From: Candidatus Gastranaerophilales bacterium
GTDB taxonomy: Bacteria; Cyanobacteriota; Vampirovibrionia; Gastranaerophilales; Gastranaerophilaceae
Assembly: GCA_944325075.1 (NCBI GenBank)
Contig: CALUYU010000020.1
Coordinates: 1-35,991 of the forward strand
Length of the DNA: 35,991 nt
Direction: 5' to 3'
This document shows positions 7,635-15,030 of the stretch, in pieces (positions within the stretch are counted from its first letter, which is position 1; every line of letters starts with the position of its first letter). Made by a program: the position numbers and the translations under genes. A model generated the notes under the pieces. The model saw nothing but the letters and a program-made list of their open reading frames with translations. It did no database searches and was not told the DNA's origin.

Positions 7635-7688
7635 ATGCAAAACCCAATCATAGCGACAATTTTCCTGATAGGGGGGGGGGCAGACTAA
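7635..7688 (+). CDS. Upstream ORF (17 codons) containing a G10 tract
   Basis: GGAGG at 7616-7620, then ATG at 7635, reading MQNPIIATIFLIGGGAD and a TAA at 7686-7688. The tract of 10 G sits in codons 13-16. With 9 or 12 G the same frame would stay open for another 60 codons to a TAA at 7861-7863, just before the SD of the next gene. With 11 G it stops soon. The peptide itself is hydrophobic and unrecognised. The SD-to-ATG gap (14 nt) is long, so translation is likely but not certain. Confidence 0.45.
   Translation: MQNPIIATIFLIGGGAD
7671..7680 (+). repeat. Homopolymeric G10 tract in the prepilin leader
   Basis: Ten G in a row, followed within 40 nt by GACAAGGGTTTT, a string also found just after the G tract at 28032-28043 and 61-73. 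Tract length decides how far the upstream ORF is translated. Confidence 0.7.
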
Positions 7689-7689
7689 G

Positions 7690-7862
7690 AACTTAAACCC
7701 TTATCGGACAAGGGTTTTGCGTGTTATTATTAATAGGTTTTCCTCGGAAAATTTTCTTGAACTCAGGATTGACGAATGGAGGGAATATTCCGTTTACAAT
7801 CCGGGGGATATTTTTAGGCGAAGGATTTCTCTTTCGCCGTTTTGTGCTGCTTATTTTTTTTA
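7690..7862 (+). promoter_or_regulatory. Structured leader RNA with terminator-like hairpins
   Basis: Between the upstream ORF and the SD I see an AAACCCTT (7695-7702) / AAGGGTTT (7710-7717) stem, a TTTTCC/GGAAAA stem near 7739-7750, a GGATTG/CAATCC stem from about 7767 to 7802, and GGCGAAGG (7817-7824) / CTTTCGCC (7831-7838) followed by a T-rich run ending in eight T. The last is a good intrinsic terminator placed just before the SD. It could be an attenuator or an unknown riboswitch. The c-di-GMP-I riboswitch signature is not present. Confidence 0.5.
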
Positions 7863-7878
7863 ATAAAAGGAGGTATCT

Positions 7879-9075
7879 ATGAATAAATTGTTCAAAAAAG
7901 CGGGGAACGAAGAAAACAATGTAGGTTGGGCTTTCAGCCCAACAATGAAATTATGTTGGGGTAGAAACCCCAACCTACATAAAAACTGCGATGACCTCAT
8001 AGGGAAAAAGTCGATAAATAGTTCCCCATGTCATCCTGAAATTGCAGCTCCTCTTGTTGCCGACGAAAAGGAGGCTTACAAGGGAGGGGGCTCGCAGAGT
8101 ATTTCAGGATCTTACCACCAACAAAAATGTTCTGCCAACTGCTCTCAAAAATCTAATGTTGGGGGCACACTTCAGGAAACCCCAACCTACAATAATATTT
8201 CGTTGAATACCAATGAGCGCAGCATAATAGGGCAGTGCCTCAGTCACCATTCGCCTCGTCGAATTGCGTTTACACTCGCTGAAGTTTTTTCACCATACTA
8301 CTGCTCGCCTCGCAAGGCTGCATTTACGTTAGCCGAGGTTCTTATAACCCTTGGCGTAATCGGTGTTGTTGCCGCAATGACTCTGCCTGCACTTATACAA
8401 AATTATGAAAAAATGGTTACGGTAAACAGATTAAAGGTAACATTTAATATTATGAGTAATGCAATAAGGATGGCTGAAGCTCATAACGGGGAAATTGGAG
8501 AATGGGATTTGGTCAGTAACGCAAGGAAAGAATATGAAGCAGCGTCAGATAAAGCATTAAGGGTACAAATAGCCAAAGAATATATCCTCCCATATTTAAA
8601 TGCAGCACAATTAACAGAAACAACAACACTTGCACAAATGGGCTATAAAACACCTTTTGCATATCCGGATGGTTCGATATATGCCCCGGTTACTGCAGCC
8701 GGCCCTGCTATAAGACTAAATAACGGTACAATAATATTATTAGCCGGGCAACTAGGTAGTGTTCCGGATCCAACTACGGGAAAACAAATAACCATAGGAA
8801 TGACTTTTTACATGGATATAGACGGCCCTAAGGGTAAAAATACAATTGGAAAAGATATTTTTGTTGCCGCTCTCCCCTTCGCAAATAAGACCAAATTCAT
8901 GATGGATGAGAAATGGACCTTAACCGGAAGCGGAAGTGGAAACCTTAATATGATTAAAGTAGAAAGCAAAAATAGAGATGATTTAATTAGGAATTGTAAA
9001 GAAAGACCAAGTTATTGCGGAAGACTGATACAGGCTGACGGGTGGGAAATTAAAGATGACTATCCATGGTGGTAA
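7879..9075 (+). CDS. Prepilin-like protein with long repeat-built leader
   Basis: 398 residues. The prepilin N-methylation/cleavage motif AAFTLAEVLITLGVIGVV, with hydrophobic helix and Glu5, starts at Phe149, far from the N-terminus; processing would be by the prepilin peptidase encoded at 10991. The first ~148 residues come largely from genomic repeats: VGWAFSPT (palindrome C), CWGRNPNL, and CHPEIAAPLVADEKEAYKGG (element D). A second AFTLAEV copy sits at residues ~130-136. The globular part ends with paired Cys and the motif GWEIKDDYPWW. The start ATG 7879 has a strong SD (AAAGGAGGT) and the leader is open throughout, so translation of the leader is plausible but unusual; class III or type II prepilin leaders are normally under ~30 residues. 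Likely a minor pilin or pseudopilin. Confidence 0.8.
   Translation: MNKLFKKAGNEENNVGWAFSPTMKLCWGRNPNLHKNCDDLIGKKSINSSPCHPEIAAPLVADEKEAYKGGGSQSISGSYHQQKCSANCSQKSNVGGTLQETPTYNNISLNTNERSIIGQCLSHHSPRRIAFTLAEVFSPYYCSPRKAAFTLAEVLITLGVIGVVAAMTLPALIQNYEKMVTVNRLKVTFNIMSNAIRMAEAHNGEIGEWDLVSNARKEYEAASDKALRVQIAKEYILPYLNAAQLTETTTLAQMGYKTPFAYPDGSIYAPVTAAGPAIRLNNGTIILLAGQLGSVPDPTTGKQITIGMTFYMDIDGPKGKNTIGKDIFVAALPFANKTKFMMDEKWTLTGSGSGNLNMIKVESKNRDDLIRNCKERPSYCGRLIQADGWEIKDDYPWW
7921..7980. repeat. Two palindromic C-family repeats inside the prepilin-like CDS
   Basis: GTTGGGCTTTCAGCCCAAC within 7921-7944 and the variant GTTGGGGTAGAAACCCCAAC within 7953-7980. Both are in frame and encode VGWAFSPT and CWGRNPNL. 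Similar peptides occur in the 27002-28072 gene. Confidence 0.75.
8030..8111. repeat. Repeat family D element inside the prepilin-like CDS
   Basis: About 80 bp bounded by ATCCTGAA (8033-8040) and TTCAGGAT (8103-8110). It is nearly identical, apart from orientation on the plus strand, to 27778-27855, and both are read in the same frame relative to the host gene. It is MITE-like in size and ends, but no target-site duplication is evident. A C-family variant follows at 8156-8192. Confidence 0.7.
8251..8340 (+). repeat. Tandem copy of the prepilin motif coding segment
   Basis: 36-nt units at 8251-8286 and 8305-8340 both encode SPR(R/K)xAFTLAEV. DNA identity is only about two thirds, so the duplication is old or the motif was acquired twice. 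Only the second unit is followed by the hydrophobic pilin helix. Confidence 0.7.
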
Positions 9076-9104
9076 AAATTTATAGAACACTAAAACCGGC
9101 AAAC

Positions 9105-9133
9105 AAAAACGGGATTAAATGAGTCCCGTTTTT
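9105..9133 (+). terminator. Intrinsic terminator after the prepilin-like gene
   Basis: AAAAACGGGA (9105-9114) pairs with TCCCGTTTTT (9124-9133), a 10-bp perfect stem with a T run. Confidence 0.85.
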
Positions 9134-9235
9134 AGCTTGTTGTCTAATACATTTGGATGAGATTTTGGAACATAGTTAAAGTTACGAAATTTAAAGTCGA
9201 ACAAATAAACATACACATTTTATTTGGAGCTCAAA

Positions 9236-10903
9236 ATGTCAGAACAAATTTTAGCACAACCCTTTATCTCAATAGATAACGAAAAAAATCAAAAGGCAAA
9301 AAAACATTTAGAACAAGCAAGAATTTGCCATGAAAGATATTTAATCAGAAAAGATAGTATAGATTTACAGGAAGCGATAACAAATTATATTGACGCCGTA
9401 AAGTACGACCCGACAATTCCGGAAACATATTACCGACTGGCAACACTAATGTGGGAACAGGGCCAGATAAGCATTAATACAGCCATAGATCAGTGTAAAA
9501 CCGCAGTATCACTTGCGCCTGATAACATGAATGCACATTTATATACAGGCTTTTTTATGCAGATGGCAGAAAAATATCCGGAAGCCGTTAATGAATTTAA
9601 ATCAGCTATAAAAAACGGGAAACTTAAATCCGCCCGCCCAAGATTAGTTTTATCACAGGCTCTGCTTGAAAAAATAAATTCCAAACAGGGTAATGTGTGT
9701 GATTACATGAGCTTTATTTATTACTTTTTGTCAGGAAGTTTAATGCTGGCATGGGATAGACCTATGCTTAAAATGTTATACAAAAAGCTTTCCGATGATA
9801 TTAGCGTTTTCAGCTATAATACTGTCGGAAATTTCTTAGAAAAATTTAAGCTCTATGACAAAGCAGAAGAACTATACCGTAAGGCCGTTACCGGAACAAA
9901 CCACACACAATTGTTTTATGACAAAATGGGAGATCTTGCCCTTAAAAATAAAGAAATAGACCTTTGTGCAGACTGCTACAGAAAAGTTCTGGAATCAAAT
10001 CCGCTTAACAGAGACGTATTAATAAAACTTGCGACTGTTTTACAGACATATTTTCCGGATAACACAACAGAGGCAATAGAATGCTATGAAAAATTACTTG
10101 AATTTGATATTGAATCAGCATCTATTTACTATGAATTAGGTCATTTATATTTACGTAAAGAGGATAAAATTAATTCTATAAGCGCATTTAAACTTGCACT
10201 TGAAAGAGACAGTGAAAATCCTTATTACAATAACTCACTTGCATATGCTTATTCAAAAGCTGAGTTATATGATGACGCAATTGAACATTACCAAAAAGCA
10301 ATTGCAATAAATCCTGATAACGAATGGACATCAATCGTTTGCCAGGCACTTGGCGCAATTTATGCTGAAGTTAACGGCAACATAGAAGCGGCTGTTGCTA
10401 CATATCAGGCGGGAATAATTTTAAATCCGGCAAATTATGAACTATATATTGCGCTTGGCGACACATACATGGCCGATTACGACCTAGATAAGGCTATAAA
10501 AGCATATTGTGATGCAATACTTGCGGATCCGCAGGATTACCGTGGGTATTCAAAGGCAGCCATTGCTCTTTACGAAAAAGACTACATAGAAGAAGCGCTT
10601 GTCGCATATCACAAGTCCATAGAACTTAATCCTGAAAACGCGTTTGCGCAAAATAATTTAGGTATTCTCTATCTTGACGGTCTGGGCGATGCAGAAGAAG
10701 CGCTTGAGTATTTTGAAACTGCAATTGAACTGGATTCTGAATATACACTTGCCTACTTCAACGCAGGCCGTGCAAGTCAGGCAATGGGATTTACAAATGA
10801 TGCCGCAAATTACTATCAAATGGCTATTAATCTTAATAAAGAAACAAATGAACTCGATGAAGAAGATATAATGAACAGACTCAGAAAATTATTTGAAGTG
10901 TAA
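9236..10903 (+). CDS. Large TPR-repeat protein
   Basis: About 555 residues made almost entirely of tetratricopeptide repeats, roughly 12-13 units, for example YRLATLMWEQGQ near residue 65, FKSAIKNGKLKSARPRLVLS near 125, YDDAIEHYQKAIAINPDN near 345 and EEALEYFETAIELDSEY near 490. There is no signal peptide or membrane segment, so it is cytosolic or peripheral. The frame opens at a TTG at 9224, but GGAG there is the SD for the ATG at 9236 (MSEQILAQP). TPR arrays bind partner proteins. It lies between the prepilin-like gene and the prepilin peptidase operon, so a pilus-assembly role (compare PilF/PilW) is possible but only by neighbourhood. Confidence 0.88.
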   Translation: MSEQILAQPFISIDNEKNQKAKKHLEQARICHERYLIRKDSIDLQEAITNYIDAVKYDPTIPETYYRLATLMWEQGQISINTAIDQCKTAVSLAPDNMNAHLYTGFFMQMAEKYPEAVNEFKSAIKNGKLKSARPRLVLSQALLEKINSKQGNVCDYMSFIYYFLSGSLMLAWDRPMLKMLYKKLSDDISVFSYNTVGNFLEKFKLYDKAEELYRKAVTGTNHTQLFYDKMGDLALKNKEIDLCADCYRKVLESNPLNRDVLIKLATVLQTYFPDNTTEAIECYEKLLEFDIESASIYYELGHLYLRKEDKINSISAFKLALERDSENPYYNNSLAYAYSKAELYDDAIEHYQKAIAINPDNEWTSIVCQALGAIYAEVNGNIEAAVATYQAGIILNPANYELYIALGDTYMADYDLDKAIKAYCDAILADPQDYRGYSKAAIALYEKDYIEEALVAYHKSIELNPENAFAQNNLGILYLDGLGDAEEALEYFETAIELDSEYTLAYFNAGRASQAMGFTNDAANYYQMAINLNKETNELDEEDIMNRLRKLFEV

Positions 10904-10921
10904 CTTTCTTAATTTTATTAA

Positions 10922-10956
10922 ACCGGAATTTTCTTAACGAAAAAGAAAATTCCGGT
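10922..10956. terminator. Bidirectional terminator between convergent genes
   Basis: ACCGGAATTTTCTT (10922-10935) pairs perfectly with 10943-10956, a 14-bp stem followed by a T run on the plus strand. It serves the TPR gene and probably the prepilin peptidase gene. Confidence 0.85.
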
Positions 10957-10990
10957 CTTTTTATTTTTATTTCTGCATAATCTTTATTAA

Positions 10991-11995
10991 CTAAAAATTT
11001 ACTATAAGCAAAAGTAACCCAGCAATTGCAAGTGCCGGCCCAAATGGCAGGTATGTTAAAGTATTTTTGTTCTTTAAGCCCTTAATAACTTCCAGGCAGG
11101 CCCAAATACCAAGAACAACCATCCCCGCAGTAGCCAAAATCAGATATAAACTATTATTTAATAAAGTTGTTTTATGTTGAACAACAAACATTCCGGCCGC
11201 GTATATAAAAAATAAAATAAGAGAAATAATAGTTTTCCAATCTTTATTTGCTGCAAGCTTTTTTATAAATAACGGCAATGTGAATATAATCTGTATAGCA
11301 ATACTTAAAATAACAATCCATATAATATTTTTCCAGCCAAAAACAGCTCCTAGCCCTGCCGCAATATAAGTATCACCTTCCCCGAAAGCTCTCTCTCCCG
11401 CAATCAGGTACCCGATACGTGCAGCAATTTCCATTATAACAGCACCTAAAATAAGTCCTAATAAAGACACCGTCATAGGATTAGTAAGGCACCACTCGGT
11501 TGTCGGCACAAAACCGACAATTGTATTTACCTTAACCAATATTTGGACAATAGTAAGATAAAAATTATAAAACAGCCCTATTGCAATCAGAGAATATGTA
11601 TGCGCGTCAAATACAACTCTTTCCTTTATATCCGTAACTGAAATAACAACCAGCAAACACATAATTATCAAAGCAAATATAGTGTCAATGCTAAGCCCGT
11701 AAACCATAAAAACAGCAACGAATAAACATCCGGTGATAAATTCTATAATCGGATACTGAATACTTATCGGCTCATGGCAAAAATAGCATTTCCCTCTTAA
11801 CAGAATATAAGAAATAATAGGAATATTATGCCACCACTTAAGACGGTTAGAACATTTCGGACATTTTGAAGGCGGCAAAACAATTGATTCCCCGCTGAAG
11901 GCCCTTAGAATAACAACATTAAGAAAACTTCCGAATATTGTTCCTATACAAAATACAAAAAATAAAATTCCAAATAATAATAAATACATGTTCAT
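10991..11995 (-). CDS. pilD: Type IV prepilin leader peptidase / N-methyltransferase
   Basis: Membrane aspartyl protease that cleaves prepilin leaders before Phe and methylates the new N-terminus. It has the N-terminal cytosolic domain with two zinc-binding CxxC pairs (CPKCSNRLKWWHNIP and CYFCHEP). The catalytic aspartates are in VTDIKERVVFD and in GEGDTYIAAGLGAVFGW, the A24 GxGD motif. About eight membrane spans follow. An ATG at 11995 with GAGG 9 nt upstream is preferred over the TTG at 12010; length is then 334 residues, longer than typical PilD (~290), with an extra hydrophobic C-terminal segment. It starts 11 bp after the sigma factor stop, so the two are one operon. It is the obvious processing enzyme for the prepilin-like genes in this window. 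Confidence 0.95.
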   Translation of the reverse strand: MNMYLLLFGILFFVFCIGTIFGSFLNVVILRAFSGESIVLPPSKCPKCSNRLKWWHNIPIISYILLRGKCYFCHEPISIQYPIIEFITGCLFVAVFMVYGLSIDTIFALIIMCLLVVISVTDIKERVVFDAHTYSLIAIGLFYNFYLTIVQILVKVNTIVGFVPTTEWCLTNPMTVSLLGLILGAVIMEIAARIGYLIAGERAFGEGDTYIAAGLGAVFGWKNIIWIVILSIAIQIIFTLPLFIKKLAANKDWKTIISLILFFIYAAGMFVVQHKTTLLNNSLYLILATAGMVVLGIWACLEVIKGLKNKNTLTYLPFGPALAIAGLLLLIVNF

Positions 11996-12006
11996 ATAAA
12001 ATATCC

Positions 12007-12780
12007 TCAATATCTTTTAATTATTTCATACATTTTATTAAGGGCTTTTTTAAGCCTTCTCGAAACCTGCATCTGGGAAAGATTAAGTTTTTCAGAGATT
12101 TCTCTCTGGTTAAGTTCCTCATAAAAACTCAACTCCAATACCTCTTTTAAATCCGCAGGAAGTTTTTCAATAGCGCTTTCAATCATCAGCTTATCTTCAT
12201 ACGAATTCCAGAATTCCTGATAATCACCAGACGGAATCTTATCCAAAAGCGAAATGTCCTCATTATCAGAAGAAATTGTCTGGTCAAGAGAAATCATTGT
12301 TTTATACTGCTCAACCTTCATTACCTCTTCAACCTTTTCCAGAGGAATATTAATATATTGCGCAATCTGGGTATTTGTCGGATCAATATTCCCGGCTTCT
12401 TTAAACTCTTTTCTGGCGTTATAAATTTTGAACATTATCTCCTGAAGTTTACGCGGGGTTTTTATGAGTGCTGCTTTATCCCTTATGTAATGCCTGATTT
12501 CGCCCTTGATAAAATAATTTGCATAAGTATAAAACTTTGCATTTTTATCAGGTTCAAAAAATTTAACGGCCTTAATTAAGCCGACAGCTCCGACCTGGAC
12601 AAGATCTTCCATAGGCGATAGTGCCTGAAATGCAAGAGGAGCAGCAATTTTTTTTACAAGATCCATTCCAAGCTCTATAATCCTTATATGAAGCATCCTC
12701 TTTTTTTTCTCGTCCTTACAGGTTTTATATAAAATTATCAGTTCATCAATATTACTATTGGCTTTTGTGTCAGCTTTCAA
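12007..12780 (-). CDS. Alternative sigma factor, sigma-70 family (SigB/SigF/SigG type)
   Basis: 257 residues with regions 2, 3 and 4 but no region 1.1. Region 2 includes MEDLVQVGAVGLIKAVKFFE and FYTYANYFIKGEIRHYIRD. Region 3 has DPTNTQIAQYINIP. Region 4 is LPADLKEVLELSFYEELNQ plus the helix-turn-helix QREISEKLNLSQMQVSRRLK. The layout matches group 3 factors such as cyanobacterial SigF and Bacillus SigB/F. The start is a TTG at 12780 with GGGAG 6 nt upstream. It is cotranscribed with the prepilin peptidase; in Synechocystis SigF controls pilus genes (established knowledge), which fits. No anti-sigma gene lies next to it. Confidence 0.92.
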   Translation of the reverse strand: MKADTKANSNIDELIILYKTCKDEKKKRMLHIRIIELGMDLVKKIAAPLAFQALSPMEDLVQVGAVGLIKAVKFFEPDKNAKFYTYANYFIKGEIRHYIRDKAALIKTPRKLQEIMFKIYNARKEFKEAGNIDPTNTQIAQYINIPLEKVEEVMKVEQYKTMISLDQTISSDNEDISLLDKIPSGDYQEFWNSYEDKLMIESAIEKLPADLKEVLELSFYEELNQREISEKLNLSQMQVSRRLKKALNKMYEIIKRY

Positions 12781-12876
12781 AATATTCTCCCAGATTAATT
12801 TAAGTATATCACCCGTAAATTATTATGTAAAATAATTAAGTTTATGTAATATTTTATCTCCATATTTTAATTTTAT

Positions 12877-12884
12877 GATATGAT
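12877..12884 (+). promoter_or_regulatory. Possible extended -10 promoter of gatC
   Basis: TGATATGAT with TATGAT at 12879-12884 and no clear -35, about 36 nt upstream of the gatC ATG. Confidence 0.35.
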
Positions 12885-12919
12885 TTATTAGAAGTAAAAC
12901 TTTAAATGGAGACGAAACA

Positions 12920-13201
12920 ATGATAACAATAAAAGATGTTGAACATGTTGCAAAATTGGCCCGTCTGGAATTAACAGATGATGAAAAAGAATTATACACA
13001 AAACAACTAGGCGATGTCTTAAAGTATGTAGATCAAATGAATGAAGTTGATACATCAAATGTAAAACCAATGACTCAGGTAATTGATTTTGTAAACGTTA
13101 TGAGAGAAGACAAAGTTGTTTACGAACAAACCAAAGAAGAATTAATGGCAAACGCACCGGAAGAAGAAAACGGATTTTTTAAAGTTCCTAAAATTAATTA
13201 G
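12920..13201 (+). CDS. gatC: Asp/Glu-tRNA amidotransferase subunit C
   Basis: Small subunit of GatCAB, which amidates misacylated Glu-tRNA(Gln) and Asp-tRNA(Asn). The whole 93-residue protein is GatC-like: VEHVAKLARLELTDDEKE at the N-terminus, QLGDVLKYVDQMNEVDTSNV in the middle, and a C-terminal EENGFFKVPKI. SD GGAG is 8 nt before the ATG. gatA and gatB are not adjacent, so the subunits are encoded separately in this genome. A pyrG gene follows after about 110 bp. Confidence 0.95.
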   Translation: MITIKDVEHVAKLARLELTDDEKELYTKQLGDVLKYVDQMNEVDTSNVKPMTQVIDFVNVMREDKVVYEQTKEELMANAPEEENGFFKVPKIN

Positions 13202-13314
13202 TAATTTTTACTTGTAATTCTTAAATTATTTAATAAAAAATTTTACTTTAATTTTTATATTTATTACAAAGCCAGAAAACGAAACTTTATAGATTGGAAT
13301 TTAAGGGGTATAGC

Positions 13315-14919
13315 ATGACAAAATATATTTTTATTACAGGCGGAGTTGTAAGCTCACTAGGCAAAGGAATAATAGCAGCATCTTTAGGCAGACTTTTAAG
13401 AGCAAGAGGATTTTCAGTAATAAATCAAAAATTTGATCCGTATATAAATGTAGATCCGGGAACAATGAGCCCTTTTCAGCATGGAGAAGTTTTCGTAACA
13501 GATGACGGAGCAGAAACAGACCTTGACCTTGGACACTATGAAAGATTTACAGACACTAATTTGGGGAAATATAATAATGTAACATCCGGCAGTGTTTATC
13601 AGCATGTCATCGAAAAAGAACGACGCGGAGATTACCTTGGAGGAACTGTTCAGGTTATCCCGCATATAACAAACGAAATTAAAGCGAGAATTGTTGCAGC
13701 AACCAAACAGTTCAAACCTGATTTTCAACTAATAGAAATCGGCGGAACAATCGGTGATATCGAAAGTTTACCTTTCATTGAAGCAATAAGACAATTTAAA
13801 TCAGAAATCGGAATTGGCAATGCGGTCTCAATCCACTGCACACTTTTGCCTTATCTTCCTACATCCGGAGAACTTAAAACAAAACCGTCTCAACATAGTG
13901 TCAGCGTTTTGAGAAGTTACGGTATTCAGCCGGAAATTCTAGTTTGCAGAACAAGCAAACCTATTCCGAAAACAGAAAAAGAAAAACTTGCACTTTTCTG
14001 TTCGGTCTCAAAAGAAGCTGTTCTTGAGTGCCGCGATATGAAAAGTATTTATGAAGTACCTCTTGCAATGGAAGAACAAAATATGGCAGGAGTTGTATTG
14101 AAAATACTTCAGGTTCAGGATCGGAAACCGGATCTTGAAGCTTGGAAAAGACTTGTAAACAATATAAAAAATCCGAAAAATACTATTACTGTTGCGATTG
14201 CAGGGAAATATACAAAACTTTCCGATGCGTACATATCAGTTGTGGAATCCTTAAAACATGCCGGGTATGCAGATGATGTAAAAGTTGATATAAAATGGAT
14301 TAACTCTGAAGATTGTGTTGACTTTAAAGCCTGCAAAGAATTGATGAAAGACATAAATGCAGTCGTTGTACCGGGAGGATTTGGTATCCGCGGAATAGAA
14401 GGGAAATTAAACGTAATCAGATATGCCAGGGAAAATAATCTACCGTTTTTAGGCTTATGCCTTGGTATGCAATGTGCGGTTATAGAATATGCAAGAAATG
14501 TTTTAGGACTAAAAGAGGCAAATTCAACAGAATTTGACGAAAATTCTCCTGCTCCGGTTATAGATTTAATGATTGAACAGAAAAATGTGCAAGGTTACGG
14601 CGGTACAATGAGATTAGGGGCGTATGAGTGCGTATTGAAAAAAGGTTCTGTTGCCTACAAGGCTTATGGAAAAGAAAAAATATCAGAAAGACATCGTCAC
14701 AGATATGAGGTTAATAATGAATATATAAAGGCCCTATCAGATGCAGGCCTGGTATTTTCAGGGATGTCTCCTGACGGAATGCTCGCGGAAATTGTTGAGC
14801 TTCCAAAACTAAATTGGTTTGTCGCCTCACAATTCCACCCTGAATTCAAATCAAGACCGGATCGTCCGCATCCGCTTTTTAAGGGGCTTATAGACGCGGC
14901 AATCAAAATAAAAAAATAA
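13315..14919 (+). CDS. pyrG: CTP synthase
   Basis: Aminates UTP to CTP using glutamine. The N-terminal synthase domain begins [17 protein letters not shown] and includes [19 protein letters not shown]. The C-terminal class I glutamine amidotransferase domain has [14 protein letters not shown], the nucleophile Cys in FLGLCLGMQ (near residue 385) and the His-Glu pair in [11 protein letters not shown]. The ATG at 13315 with AAGGGG just upstream is preferred to the TTG at 13294; length is 534, standard for the family. Confidence 0.98.
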   Translation: MTKYIFITGGVVSSLGKGIIAASLGRLLRARGFSVINQKFDPYINVDPGTMSPFQHGEVFVTDDGAETDLDLGHYERFTDTNLGKYNNVTSGSVYQHVIEKERRGDYLGGTVQVIPHITNEIKARIVAATKQFKPDFQLIEIGGTIGDIESLPFIEAIRQFKSEIGIGNAVSIHCTLLPYLPTSGELKTKPSQHSVSVLRSYGIQPEILVCRTSKPIPKTEKEKLALFCSVSKEAVLECRDMKSIYEVPLAMEEQNMAGVVLKILQVQDRKPDLEAWKRLVNNIKNPKNTITVAIAGKYTKLSDAYISVVESLKHAGYADDVKVDIKWINSEDCVDFKACKELMKDINAVVVPGGFGIRGIEGKLNVIRYARENNLPFLGLCLGMQCAVIEYARNVLGLKEANSTEFDENSPAPVIDLMIEQKNVQGYGGTMRLGAYECVLKKGSVAYKAYGKEKISERHRHRYEVNNEYIKALSDAGLVFSGMSPDGMLAEIVELPKLNWFVASQFHPEFKSRPDRPHPLFKGLIDAAIKIKK

Positions 14920-15030
14920 AAAATTACCTTGATATAGATTATTTATAAATATAATATTATGTTACACTTTTTTAAAATATAGCAAAAAAAAATATTTACA
15001 ATTGTTTAATGGATGGGGGATATAAATCCA

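Noticed and set aside
7690-7862. c-di-GMP riboswitch in the prepilin leader
   Set aside because: The conserved GEMM-type sequence blocks are not found.
7921-8340. CRISPR array from repeated units
   Set aside because: Repeats are irregularly spaced, differ in length, lie in coding sequence and no cas gene is present.
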